From NCBI GenBank assembly GCA_022496805.1, contig CM040086.1, positions 11,844,501 to 11,908,500 on the forward strand: DNA of 64,000 nt, read 5' to 3'. Both the position numbers and the translations under genes were made by a program. This document shows positions 44,240 through 56,729 of this stretch, piece by piece. The notes under the pieces are model-generated. The model made no database searches and was not told where the DNA came from. It was given only the letters and a program-made list of their open reading frames with translations. Each line of letters starts with the position of its first letter. Positions within the stretch are counted from its first letter, which is position 1. The DNA is from Pohlia nutans (lineage: Eukaryota > Streptophyta > Bryopsida > Bryales > Mniaceae).

Positions 44240-46994
44240 TCATTTTTAACCTCTCTAAAACACTAAAAAATTTGTAGCACAAGAAATCCTCAAAGCAACA
44301 TTTGCATTGGAAAAATTGTACAATTCAAAATACACACAAGTTGTACACACCATTTTTAGATTTTTCAATCTTTAGGTCCTCCAAGTGGTTAATTTTGAGG
44401 ACATTTTCATTCATTGCATGCCATGAATTATTCTTACTAAATTTGGGTGAAGAATCATGAGACAACTACATCAGCCATTTTGAAATTCACCACACTGTCG
44501 GAATACTTCAACTGACAAATATTTATATATATATACTTGGACTATGGATACTACCGGTAGTATGACTTGAACCATTCAATTGAACTAGCACATTTCGGTT
44601 TGGTGTTGATGATGTAGTCATCCTTTGAGTATACTTGATAGTTCTTATTATTGTGTTGGTCAATTTTAAAACAATTCTTGTGAGCAATTACAAAGACATA
44701 ACCTCTATGGAGCCCATATGAAGGAGAAGTGGTAGCCTTGCAACGGATGAATGAGAGCAACCTTGGATATTTCCTATAACCAGGGGTTGTTGTGAAGTTA
44801 TGGTGCCCTTCTTTTGGGACCTTTGATGGAACTTTATTGAAGAAGATCCAATGGTTCAAGTTGTAATTGGTAACAAGAAAGTACATGATTGACCAAGATC
44901 CATGAGTCCATCCATAGAGGTTATGTTTTGTGACCTTCTTGAGCTTGCTAGCTCTCGAAGGTTATGTAATTCATAACGTTCTTTATCCCGCACTATTCAT
45001 CTTTGAATCTCAAACATCTGTCATAGGATTGGAGGAATTTGTCATAGAGCATTTTTAAAATTTTAGTTAGACCAAACAACAAGGGTTGAGAAGTTGAATC
45101 ATTTTATTAGCAAATTCTCTACAATGTTGCTTCAGTGTAACGGGAGCAGTCGAACAAGGGTTGAAGAACGTTATGGAGATTCTAATACAAGCGGTCTTGC
45201 CATAATTTGGCATCGTATACAAAGGTCAATATATTATTGTTTGACATGATTAAGTTTTGATGTTAAAATTGCCCGTAAAATTGTGCATATTAGGAAATTC
45301 AATATGTATTGAAGATTGTTTTAGTGTCTATACCAACCACTCTTAAATCTTAATTAGCACTACTTGCATTGTTCAAAATTATAACATGTTATGGAAGGTA
45401 ATGCCAATGAGATTTATAAGGTGCTAACATTTATTAAGTGAGCGTGTGCTTCACAATTAAATGAATAATAAATGCCGACATTGTCTAAATTTGTATCCAA
45501 TTATTTTGTGTAATTAATTATTCTTATGCAGAACTTGAATTCTATTTCCATCGAGTTTGGGTAATCACAAATGAAATATGGAACACCTTTTACCCTAACC
45601 TTAGCCTCAAGGTTGTTATCTTTATCATTATTTCCCAACACCATTATTAGACAAGTGTCAAATATGATAAAGAACTTTCAAAGCAAAATATTCCCAAATA
45701 TTCAAAAATATTCTATAATATACATGTACATGGAATATTATAGTCGAGGAGGTTTACCAGTTGTTCTACTCGCACTAGAAGATTTGGAGGTCTTAGCCCA
45801 GACTAATGCTTCATGTGTTAACCCGGGCCTTTTGGCACTAGGTTTCTTAACTCGTGCACTTTTTTTATGAAGACATTAGCCCAAAAAAATGGTCCACTTG
45901 CCATGACTAAAGTACATTAGCCCCACTTAAAGTTTTGAGGGATTAGCCCCATTGGCCCATTAGCCCCAAGGCTAACATTCCGAAATCACTTCCTATACAG
46001 ATGAGGAGGTCAAAAATATTCCCGAACATCCAAGAAGACCATATTCGTTACATTGAGACTTTTTTCAGATTTCGAGACTGAACACTAGTTATTTAAAAAT
46101 TCATTTTAAAAATAATAATTGAAACCAAAAAATAATAATGCACAAATAGTGATTCAGATGAAACGATTTATCTTGAGTCGAAATAAAAACGAGACAGCTA
46201 GAGGTCTTAATATAACGAATATGGCCTTGAAGAATATTATATAAGATTCCATGTCACAGTCTACCAGACGAGGATTATTAGTGTCGGGGTAGTCTTAATT
46301 TTCTTTCCTTTGCGTGTCTACTGTGACACATACGATATACCGACTGCAGAAACTACACAGTAATTAGTTTCACAACGAAAGAAATCCACGGGACGTGAGA
46401 ACAGTCCAGCATCCTAGAAACTTCCAGCGGACAATCTGTTTCCACTAGACCTCCTCCATTCACTGAGTGATTTCTCAGCTTTGGTTTCATTAGTCAATGC
46501 AGCGCGTTTCGCAGTAACCCACTCTTCACATCGAAAGATAGAAAGGCGCTTCATTATTCCAGTCGCAATCTCACAGTGAGTGCTAGGATCGGAAAATGTC
46601 GGAAATCATAATTGCTAGCTCCGACTAGATCGATTCAAATCTAGACCATTGTCGGCACAGAAACAAATCAGTCGCACGTCCAGATTGCTACTGTCAGAAG
46701 CTAAGCTGGGATCGATCCATACATCGATCTGTGGCGCATGTAGAAAATATGTATGTTGAAACAGTTGCGTATGTTTCGAGGGAATTGGGAGCCTTAATTC
46801 GATCACTAGGCCGCTGAAATATTGCAGATTCGGAGCAATCTTAATTGCTGGTCACGTCTGGATCACTGCAAGCTTCATATCTAGACCATTGTATGCATAG
46901 AAACAACCAAATAGCCAGTTGCGTACGTTTCGGGTGAATTGGGAGCCTTCATTCGGCCACTGAATTGTAGATCCAGAGCAATCAAGAGTCGCTC
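44240..46994. other. Intergenic and PME upstream region
   Basis: The frames at 44551-44886 (-) and 45571-45870 (+) have no recognisable domain. Two short similar blocks (around 46610-46800 and 46850-46990, sharing TCTAGACCATTGT, GTTGCGTA and GAATTGGGAGCCTT) are a local duplication directly upstream of the PME start codon. No TATA box was assigned. Confidence 0.45.
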
Positions 46995-49900
46995 ATGGTG
47001 CAGTCATTAGATGTCTGGACTGCTAAGGATGACACTACCGCGGCAGAGAAGACGGCCGCTTGCACTATTGTTGATCATGAATTCATGGATGTGGAGCTGG
47101 ATTCGGAACAGGAGAAGACAGCCAAAGTTGGTGAGGGACAGAAGACACGGAACTGGATTCCTGCGGTTTCTAGAAAAGGACGGAAAGCCATCGGCTCTTG
47201 CATACTTGGTCTTGCCGTAGCTACCATTTTCGGGACTCTTCTTGGCTTCAAGGTGACTCATAGCGGCGACGACAGTCCACTGGCGGTTTCTCTGGGAGAT
47301 ATCTGCGGAACCACTCTGTAAGTCTCGATCTGGAACCATTCATAAAATACACAAAGAGACCTAACCTCGTAATATATGGTGGAATTTCACGAAACTTGCG
47401 TAACGACTAAGTTTTGTGGAACCAGAGCTCAATTTGAAGTAATGCACCCAACTGTAAACCTGAAGTTCGTATCTATACTTGACATCCTCTGATTTAGAGC
47501 TCAAGGTTTAACCCCCAAAGTTATCGACACAACATGCCTTTGTGGCAAGTGGAATATGGTGTATTTTGGTTGAATTTGGAATGAATTCACACCTTGGATG
47601 GGTTTGAGTTTAAAAGAGAAAGGTACAATTTTGATCAATGCGATTCTAGTGAGCTATTTGAGTTATCCTTGAAGTCACTTTGAGTTTGATGAATCTACAA
47701 AGAATTTTGCTTTACTATGCTCTTATTTGTCAATTCACTCTAAATAGTTAAAAGGTGTAGAAGATTTTGGTGGTCTATCATTATTAAGTGTGTAAGAGGT
47801 GTGTAAGAGCTTGTGATCTTCAAAAGTTTTTTAGCACCAAAACTAAAGTGATCTTTCACACCTTCTAACTATTTGGAGTGAAGAAATAAGAGTATAATAA
47901 AGAAAAATTCATAATATCTTCTTCAAAATTTGATGGACTTTAAGAACAACTCCATTGAGATCCCGATTTAGAGCTTCTTGTGGTAACAAGTGCCAATTAT
48001 ATGCCAGCGTATCTACTATCCGCATGGGACGTTTAGGGTTAATTTGGTCACCTCAAAACCCATCGAAATAAAAGTGACCCTAGTTTTGAAACCTCTAGGC
48101 ATATGAAAGTCCGAGTTTCCAGAGTTTCGAGCACAGGTTTTGGTGGTCTGAAATCATCATATTTCGGTATTAAATTTCCGGGTGTTTCTGATTGTGATAG
48201 GTATCCCGAAACATGCACCAGCACGCTCGTTGGGGCAGACACGACGAGTCCGAAGTCATACGTTTCGAAATCGATGGGAGTTTCCATGACGGCCACGAAC
48301 GAAACGCTTGGGAATCTCACGCGATGCAGAGACGCATGGCCCGGGGAGAGAATCGGGATGCAGTACTCGACGTTGCAGATGTGCGTGGACATGTACGAGG
48401 ACATCGTGCAGGCAAGCGGCAGGTTTCTAGACACTTTGAGTTCGGTCAGCGCGAGCGGCCAACCGAACGTGGCCGCGGTGAATGATCTGGAACAGAGGGC
48501 GAGCGCCGCGTTAACCTTCCATTTCACGTGCGTCAATGGATTGCAAGAACAAGGTATCGACTGTGGCATCGATTCGGAACGAATGACTGAGCTTCTGTCG
48601 AATACCCTGTCGCTCGTGGATCAGTTCACTGCCGCTAACGACACGGCGATTGCTGTTCCTTCCCGCCGCAGACTTCTCGACGTCACTAGGGTAAGGCTCT
48701 CTCAACCTCAAATCATCCAAGTATTAAAATGAAACAGTCAATTGATTATATTGTGAGAAATGAAATTAAGATGAGACTGTGTTTTGGAATCAGTGAAGAT
48801 CAGTGCGCATGTCGGTAAGAAAAAACAAACAGATTTGAACAAAAAGGAGTCCTTGTAGAAAGTACTCAAAAGGTGCTTTAAAAAAATATGAATCTTAATT
48901 CGGGCTTCTTGGTGCTCTCGGGGTTAAGCCACACACACACACGTAACCTAAAACTAATGTCATGCCGTTTTTAACGTCTCTTTGTTGCTTAGCTACAAAG
49001 TTAATTTTGAAAACCCCAAAATATCTAGTAACTTCCAAAACATAATACAAGTAGGAGATGGCCTGATATGGGTACCCCTCCGTGTGATTTTTGAGAAATA
49101 TCTTTTTGATGAGAAAAAACATTCGAAAATTACAAAAATTAGAGGATGTTACAGACAACTAGACACCTATGTGAGACGCGTAAAAGTGATACCCATATCA
49201 GGCCATTCCCCAAGTGAAAACACGGAAGACATGATATACTTTGTTATTGATATACTTTGTTACTTTTATGCTTCCTAACTGATTCATTTCAATAAGGTCC
49301 GCCAGTTGACTTATTACCAAGTACACTGTTTTGAAATCCATCCTTATGTTTCGGTGATGTACATTCCAAACCAAAAATGTCTACCGTCGGTCATGAAGGG
49401 CATAATTAATTGGAAACATGGTGCTAATAAGTTGGTACGGTATCTTAATTAGAGATGGAAATGACCACCGTTGACGTACAATTTGGACACTTGGGGGTGA
49501 AAGAATTTAAATATCGATTTGGGGGTGAAAGAATTTGGTTTCACTTGGGGGTGAAAGAATTTAAATTTATCTCGGAATCCTTGTATAAAACCAAAAAAGG
49601 AAGGAATTCGATCAGTTCGGTTTAATTCCTTGAACTATTTTGAACGCCGTGGGTTTTGACAGGAAGAAGCATCGAGAGGGGTGTTGTATGCAATGGACGA
49701 GGAGAAGCAGTCTGAGCGTTTTCCAGTGTGGTTGAGCAAGCGAGACCGCCGTCTCCTGAGCACCAGCAACAATAATATTTCAACGGCGGACGTGGTAGTA
49801 GCACTGGACGGCTCCGGTGATTACAGTTCCATCCAAACCGCCATCGATCGAGCCCCGTCGAACTCTAGCCAGCGACATGTGATCCACATCACAGCCGGAA

Positions 49901-51826
49901 TTTATCACGAACAAGTCACTGTTCCAAGCGACAAGCTCAGATTGACGTTCGTGGGCGATGGCGCTGGCGTGACTATCATCACTGGCAACATGAGCTCCAG
50001 CGTTAATAACGTCACTACCAAGTTCACCGCCACTGTCAGTAAGTCCCCTCCTCACCCCTCATCATGCCACAGGGAGAAAAATAAGACATTCCCACATGGG
50101 ATTTCATATGGGAAGTGGGACAAAATTTCCACAATTGTAACTAAGGTAGAGGGCTCTAAACCCGTCACAGTTCTAAACCTGCACTCTACTAAGGACGAAC
50201 ATTTTGAAATTTTGGATGTACCCATGGTAAAGAGCACCACTTTAGAACCCATGGCATTTCAACTTCAAAAATTCATAACTAATTTTAGGAACTTCCAATT
50301 TTTTTAATTCAAAGCATGTTCGTCTTTGCTTGGATTTTTCTTCCAGTGAAAATCATGCTCAGTTCTCCCTGTGTCCTCATAAATTCACAACCCTTAAAGG
50401 TGGCGGGTTTAGAGCCTACCTTATCTTGGGATGATTATAGTGTATGTTTTATCTGGGATAGTTACAGTTGTGGGAAATTTGTCCGTGTTTTCCATATGGG
50501 AATATAGTATTTATCTCCATGTGATGTAATATACAAAACGTCCATATTGTGAATCATAAAATATATAGTTCATAGCTTGGGGTTCAATTTTGTATCTCTA
50601 GGATTAGTGCACAACATTAAACGCCATATTCATTAAATTGGCCGGTCCTGTTTATATTTTACCCACACCAATGTGATGAGGAGAGAAAATGAACTCAAGT
50701 CACACTATTTGAGCAGACAAAATAATTGGGAACGGCCAATATAACGAATATGGCGTTATTAACTTTGAAAGGACCAAGAAGCTTGAATTGGGCCTCCTGT
50801 GTTTTTTTTTTGGTCAGCAGTTTTGAATTGGCCCTATGAAGACTTGAACCTTCAATTCAAATTTATTCATGTATATCAACACATGCAATACTCTTCACTG
50901 ATTCTAGTGATATAAAATTGTGAATTACCCTTTCACAATATGATTGATTGAATTTGTCAATTTAAAACCATGCATGAATCCTCAGTCCTTTAGGGGTTAA
51001 TATTGCATGAGTTCTTCAAAACATAAATAAAGTTGCAGATAAGGTCAGACCCATGTGACTTATTCAAAATAAGAAGAAAGTCTAAAAACACATGATCCTT
51101 AGGGGTTGCAGTGTTTTTTTTGACCTAAAGTGTGAATTGACCTAAAGGTTGAAGAATTGGCAAGTAAATGGTGTTAGTATTTTTGCAGCTGTCTCAGGTG
51201 ATTTTTTCATGGCCAAGAACCTGACTATTCGGAACACGGCTGGACCAAATGGTCTTGCAGCGGTAGCACTTCGAGTGACGTCTCAGCAATCAGCGTTTAC
51301 GTGGCTTTCCATTGAAGGTTACCAGGTAGCTGCCTGTGATTACTCTTGTCAACACCTAAGTGCCTAAATGGTCAAAAGTGGTCAATTCCATATTCATGAA
51401 AGTCGAAAAGTTGAAACATGATTGAATCATTTCAAGAAATTTCAAGGAAAGTAGCAACAAAAATAAACTAATGTTTTAACAATATATGTATGATTTTTTT
51501 TGAGAATTATTATAAATAATTGACTTTTAGCTGAATTCAAAAAATATACTAAATTTGTACGTGTCCAGAGGGTCAAAGACGACTATTTCATACCCACATG
51601 AAATGAAATAAACTAATAGGAAGCTTGAAGGAAGGGAAAGTAACGAAACATGTTCAATTTTTTTAATAAAACGAACCATGACTATCAAGATTACATATTT
51701 AGCTGAAGAAGTACGTTTTGAAACTGAAGTAACCAAAATAACTCCTATAAGTTGAAATGAACTAATATTTGAAAGATCCGAAAACCATCAAGCGAACTCT
51801 CTGCAATTGATCTTTTCAATTTGTGC

Positions 51827-51862
<36 letters not shown>

Positions 51863-54834
51863 GTCAAGCGAAACCACATCCAAGGGAAAGGGCTTGGAAG
51901 GATCAGCGGGGAATGAAGACCCTGGCTGTTGAGCTTGACGGTACCATGGAAAATTAAAGCGGAAAGGATGACCGATAAAACTGAATACTAAGAATATATT
52001 TTAAGAGGTCAGTTGCTGGAGTTAGCTACAGTGTATTTTGTTGGTAATGTTAGCCAAATTGGGGACACATGTAGTATCGGGAACCTCACCTATGTAAATG
52101 TCCCCCTGCGACATTCCACCAGCGTCTCATATGCAATTCCTTGTGTGATTTTCCTGCGAGTCTCACTTTTCTCACTGAGTCTTCAAGCTACTTATTCACC
52201 GGTTTAATGTTGACTCACCTGTTTGTAAAAGGAAAGTTAACCCTTAAAGGGCTGATGGAGATAGTAGATACGTTGGCATATGTTTCACATTTGTTGTAAA
52301 TAGAAAGTTCCAAATTGGGACCCCAATAGCTCATTAAAATCATGACGACTTGAATTTTAACTTCATTTTTGATCTTAAACCCATAGGAGGTGTGAAACCG
52401 TGCTGAATACAATGAAATATTGGTGTATAATACTGGTCAGAAAGGGCTCTGTGGACCTTTAAGGTTTAACAAGTGTCAACTCTTGAGGCTTGGTGGGAAA
52501 AGTGAGACTAAAAGGGAAATGCACACAGAGAAACTATATTATGAGCTCCCTGTGTTCTACAGGGGATAATACATGGGAGGTTCCCGATACTACATTCTAC
52601 CCCCAAATTGCTACATAAAATTAATTTGAGCTGGCTAATTAATACTGTGATGGATTTTTGAGGCCAATTTTCCTGCATGGGATGAAGATGTGTAACCTCT
52701 ACACCTAGGTAGCACATGTGTATTACCTGATATTATCTTTATATTAATATGACAAGAGCATCCAAGGAGTCTGAATTGCGCTTCACAAAAATGCTAAACT
52801 GTCTCCTGAACAAAAAGATATTCACTGGTTAGCTAACTTATGCTCTTTTCTATTATAATTTTAGTGATGTCCATGCCTGTCGTCATGGTTGCAATTTGGA
52901 ACGCAGGACACTCTCTACGCGCACACGAGCCAACAATTTTACTCGTATTGTACAATCTACGGAACCATCGATTACATATTCGGAAGCGCGGCGGCCGTGT
53001 TCCAGAACTGTTCAGTGCTGGCACGGCTTCCCAATCCGGGGCAATCGATTACGTACACCGCCAGTGGCATCAACTCGTTGGTGGTGCAGAAATACTCGGG
53101 GCTGGTGTTCCATTCGTGTCTCGTGGACGCAACGCCGGACCTGAATGGGACCGCCGCAGCTGCTGCAGGCGTGTATCTGGGGCGGGCATGGCATGCGTAT
53201 GCGCGCACGGCGTTCATCAAGTCCAAGCTGGGCGCTCTAGTCAACCCTGCAGGTCAGTGATTCTCTTTCTTTTGTTGCTAAATTCTAGCCAAAATGCTAT
53301 ATAGAATTTAGAGTTATCCGCAAAGTGGTCCCAAGTAGGGTGACTAGTAGGGTGAGAGGGTCAGTTCCCAATAAAAGTAGACATGTCAGTTGCCTGAAAA
53401 AAACTAGAGGTCTGAAGTTTGAAGGGATCAAAAACGGTGCCTTCAAACTTCACGACCTTAGTTTTCCTGCACCCTTGGAGAAAATAGCCTTGACCTTCTT
53501 CTTAGCCAATCAGCAGCAGGCGGTAGGTCCGGCCCTGCTCACTGCTGCCTCACTTACCTTGCTGGCAGGGTCCCTTTTTGCTCCCTTACAGCTCCTTGCT
53601 GCTCCCTTGCTATTCACAGCTCCCCTGCTCCCTTGCTATTCACAGATCCCATGCTACCTTGCTATATGGAGAAAAATCCACGCCCCCCCCCAAATGTGCA
53701 GGTGGATTTTCGATTTCTCAAAAAAATTGCAATCTGCCTGTGAAACTTAGGTTGAATTTGCGGAAAACTCTTTTGGGATGGCTAATTGATACGATTATTG
53801 GAACAAAAAGAAGGAATTATAGGCAGATTTGCTACATGGAACTGCCAAGATGTATAGCCTCTTTAAACCTAGGTATCACTTATGTATCACCTAAATAGTA
53901 ACTAGGTAGCGCATGTGTATTACCTATATATTAACCCTTAAACGTCAAGAGGGCCTGGGCAGGGCAACAGAATGGGCAAGGCAACAGAAGGCAACTAAAT
54001 TTTCAAAAAAAATAAAAACAACTCTGCTGGCCAGCCACTGCTATGGCATTGTTGCACTGCGACACTTTTTAAAAACGACCTTAGCTGCCCAACCACAACT
54101 CCTATTCAAATCAATTACTTTGATTGCTTATGAATAATTCCACAATCACAGGGAGCTCATTTTGGTTCCCCTGTGTGCATTCCCCCCATGAGTGCCACTT
54201 TTCCCTGTGATTGGGGTTTCGACATGTGTACAAAATCACCTGCTTAAGCTTAGTCACCTACTTGTAGAAGGAAAGTTTAACATGTGTCGAGTTCTGAAGC
54301 TCAGAGGGGAAAGTGGCACTCACAGGGGAATCAACACAAGGGAACCAAAATGAGCTCCATGTGAATCTCCCAAATGAGGCGCAAGTAGAGAATCTAACTT
54401 GCTGTTCTAGTAGCTTTCCAATCCTGGCTTGTTTTGGTTGAGGAAAACTACTTCTTTTCTAAATTACTCTTTCATTAAAAGCCCATGGGACTTGCTTTGA
54501 CATTTAAGGGTTAATATGGTAAGAGCATCCAAGGAGTGGCTGGATTGCTCTTCAAGCCATGGAAAAGTAGAAAAAATTGCTAAACTGTCTCCTGACCGAA
54601 AAAATAATCACTGGTGCAGGTTGGATTCCGTGGGATAATGACAACAGTTCATCCGCAAGTCACGTTGAGTATGCAGAGTTTATGAACTTTGGTTCTGGCT
54701 CTGGCTTCTCATTTCGTGCGCCGTGGAGCTCGCAACTTACGCCCCTGCAAGCGCTGGACTATGGCGTCGACAAGTTTCTGAAAGGGAAGCTCTGGTTGCC
54801 TGCCATGAACGTTTCATACTCCGGCTCCATTTAG
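46995..54834 (+). CDS. Pectin methylesterase with PMEI pro-region
   Basis: PME removes methyl esters from cell-wall homogalacturonan. Six exons: 46995-47317, 48201-48690, 49663-50038, 51189-51325, 52907-53252, 54620-54834; phases agree and give 628 residues. Residues 65-85 are one hydrophobic anchor (ILGLAVATIFGTLLG). The inhibitor-like pro-domain (about 101-260) starts ICGTTLYPETCTSTL. Subtilase-type cleavage motifs RRRLL (263-267) and DRRLL (299-303) precede the catalytic domain, which starts VVVALDGSGDYSSIQTAI. Q442-D443 (GYQDTLY), D464 (GTIDYIFG), R535 and W537 (LGRAW) are in place. Odd: the glutamine usual in QAVALR is Ala420, and LGRPW is LGRAW, so activity may be altered. C-terminus KLWLPAMNV is normal. 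Every intron carries a TTAA element. A Golgi-processed, secreted type I PME is the expected fate. Confidence 0.93.
47512..48038. mobile_element. TTAA MITE, family I, in PME intron 1
   Basis: TTAA at 47508-47511 and 48039-48042. Starts CCCCCAAAGTTATCG and ends GGGACGTTTAGGG; 527 bp. Its last about 40 bp (CGTATCTACTATCC) resemble the matching end of family C. Confidence 0.72.
48700..48923. mobile_element. TTAA MITE, family D, truncated, in PME intron 2
   Basis: Right end GGTGCTCTCGGGG-TTAA (48924-48927). Body aligns with 3916-4147 (AACAAACAGATTTGAACAAAA), but the left terminus is lost close to the splice donor at 48691. Confidence 0.65.
50068..50523. mobile_element. CACAGGGAG foldback MITE in PME intron 3, interrupted
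   Basis: Inverted-orientation copy of the 1922-2096 element (ends CACAGGGAG and CTCCATGTG). It is split by the Stowaway-like element 50144-50421. Confidence 0.65.
50144..50421. mobile_element. Stowaway-like MITE nested in another MITE
   Basis: Ends AGGTAGAGGGCTCTAAACCC and its imperfect complement, flanked by TA (50142-50143, 50422-50423). Inserted in the CACAGGGAG element; the uninterrupted relative is at 1922-2096. Confidence 0.72.
50763..50996. mobile_element. TTAA MITE, family D, in PME intron 3
   Basis: TTAA at 50759-50762 and 50997-51000. Diverged left end CTTTGAAAGGACC and right end GTCCTTTAGGGG; 234 bp, same orientation as 58655-58874. Confidence 0.72.
51828..51860. repeat. Poly-A run in PME intron 4
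   Basis: About 33 consecutive A. It could be the tail of an old retrotransposed fragment, but no such body was recognised. Confidence 0.7.
52241..52465. mobile_element. TTAA MITE, family C, in PME intron 4
   Basis: TTAA at 52237-52240 and 52466-52469. Starts CCCTTAAAGGGC and ends GGACCTTTAAGGT; 225 bp, reverse complement of 24638-24860. Confidence 0.78.
52690..52835. repeat. Intron block duplicated between PME introns 4 and 5
   Basis: CTAGGTAGCACATGTGTATT through AGAGCATCCAAGGAG to CTAAACTGTCTCCTGA recurs in intron 5 (about 53900-53934 and 54515-54610). In intron 5 the second copy has a family E element inserted at the TTAA corresponding to 52744-52747 here. Confidence 0.8.
53935..54510. 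mobile_element. TTAA MITE, family E, in PME intron 5, with a nested insertion
   Basis: TTAA at 53931-53934 and 54511-54514. Starts CCCTTAAACGTCAAGAGG and ends TGACATTTAAGGG, inverted relative to 31289-31657. It is enlarged by the element at 54147-54363. Confidence 0.83.
54147..54363. mobile_element. CACAGGGAG foldback with AAT target, nested
   Basis: Inverted ends CACAGGGAGCTCATTTTGG and its near-complement, flanked by AAT (54144-54146, 54364-54366). Family E copies at 31289 and 31782 show the empty site with a single AAT. A 3-bp target fits CACTA-type transposons, although the ends begin CACAG rather than CACTA. Confidence 0.68.
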
Positions 54835-55241
54835 CCAATGAGCCTCGCTCTATTCCTCCCCATGGAAAATTTCCTTGAGGAAATGGCATGCAAGAGCTTT
54901 TCTATTCTCAGATCACACTTTATCTTCTTTAATATCACAGCTTGATTCTATGCGTCAGGATAGTGTGCAAGTGACATTAAAGAAGTACATGAGGGTTTAG
55001 TGTGCAAGTGACATTAAAGAAGTACATGAGGGTTTAATTTGCATGTGTATGTACAGCAAGTTTTGGTTGGAGAACAAGCGGTTAGTTGCGTAGTCTCTCC
55101 CTTAGTATTTACCCTAGGTTTCTTTTTGTGGCTTGTTTATAGTGTTCAGCTATGTAACTCCTGGTAACTCCTTGAAAACGATGTTGTCTCTCCCTTGATG
55201 GAGCAGAGACAACAAAGGATGTAATGTTAGAGGAAGTGATC
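54835..55241. other. PME 3' flank with a 37-bp tandem duplication
   Basis: The 37-bp unit starting GTGTGCAAGTGACATTAAAG is present twice, head to tail and identical (54963-54999, 55000-55036). It probably lies in or just after the 3' UTR. No other gene. Confidence 0.65.
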
Positions 55242-55245
55242 TTAA

Positions 55246-55800
55246 CCCCTAAACGTCCACGCATCCAGTTTCTGGATGTTTGTTGGTCAAACCCAATTTT
55301 GATCTTGAAGATGACTTTTGTTGCTAACACACCCAACTAAGAAAATGAAGTTTATTAAGTCTAGTTTGTACTCCACTTTTCAAATCTTAAAAATTCCAAT
55401 TATTGAGTATTTTATTGCTCGTGCAAGCTTTGTAGGTCAAGGTTTGAATTACACTACATAGGAATGATAGAATGTTCAGCTTTCGTATTTCAAAATTGAA
55501 ATAAAAAATTACTATGGAAAACATATCATGTGATTCTCCATTGTAATTTGTACCTGCTCCCAAAAAAATATTAATTTTTAAAGCTTTTTGTAATAAAAAA
55601 TATTCTTTGAAGTATTTGACTTAAAAATTTGTTAAAAATGCCGTATTAAATTAAAAGAATCTGAAAATTTCAAGACTGATAGGAAACATTCAATTCCATG
55701 CATGAAAAATATTACAAAATATATTTTGATAAATCTTGAAGGCTAAATTCAGTAAATTGTGTAGTTTGACTTTCCTCCAAAGGAGTGGTACGTTTAAGGG
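55246..55800. mobile_element. TTAA MITE, family G
   Basis: TTAA at 55242-55245 and 55801-55804. Starts CCCCTAAACGTCC and ends GTACGTTTAAGGG; 555 bp, colinear with 34547-35092. Confidence 0.8.
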
Positions 55801-55804
55801 TTAA

Positions 55805-56729
55805 AGAGGTGTTGGTGTTCCAACCTCCCTGAGTTCCTCCCCAACGTGACCAGAGGCTTCCCCGCGCGGTTGGGCGGTTCCTCCGTTAGTTATCCAATTT
55901 GATTGCCATTTTTCTTTTTTGGTTTCTCTTGCTAGGCTACATGTGGCTGGTGTGGTTTGTATTGGGCTACTCTTGCAATGAAATTTTGTTTCATTTATTT
56001 CAACAAAGAAAACAAAAAGAAGTATTGGTGTAGTATACAAAAACATGTTAATAAATAGACAAGTATCAATATTGGTTATTGCAAATGTGTATTTTAATGT
56101 TCCTTTATTGTCTCTACTTTAATCTCTTATGCTTTAATTTTTTTGATTTCTTTTTTGACCTTGAATCAAAAAAATTCAAATTATTTTTTAATAGAAAAGC
56201 ATGTCTACTTTCCAACCCAATTTGAATCATGCAAATCTAAGTTAAAATCACAGAGGGGATTTTTTTTAAAACAAACTCCTCTACTTTGCTCAATGTTAAA
56301 AAATTACTATTTGAAAAAATACTGGTGATGCTATTCTTTTCATCAATTCTCTTGCTTCTTTTTTTTCTTCTAGGATGAAAAAATACAGTTCTAACCAATA
56401 AACACCAAATTGTGAATTCTAAAAATATAAAATGTAATTTTGGAAAAAAAATTAAGTTGGTTGCGCTAGTTAATTGCTTCTAATTAATCTCATTAAATAG
56501 AGATCTAAACCTGTTTTTGAAATTTTTATTGTATAGATAAGTTTTAAACATCATGTTTTGCATTTTCCTTTTTGGGATAAACTTCATCAAAGTTATAGAA
56601 GTCACATTTTGTGATACATCTTAGTTTTACTCTATACCCATTGGGCCTTTATAAGTTAATGCAATGGGCTTCTTCCTCTTATTCCAAAATTAAAAACTAA
56701 AGAAGTTAAAGAGAAAGACAAGGTTTGAG
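55805..56729. other. AT-rich intergenic
   Basis: No gene or paired repeat ends recognised. Confidence 0.5.

Noticed and set aside
48048..48569. 173-codon minus-strand frame
   Set aside because: Shadow of PME exon 2; the plus-strand exon has clear domain motifs and splice sites.
52972..53244. Minus-strand and second-frame ORFs over PME exon 5
   Set aside because: Shadow frames of the GC-rich exon 5.
53325..53898. Frames rich in Leu/Pro/Cys in PME intron 5
   Set aside because: Produced by a short CTCCCTTGCTATTCACAG-type tandem repeat; lies wholly inside an intron.
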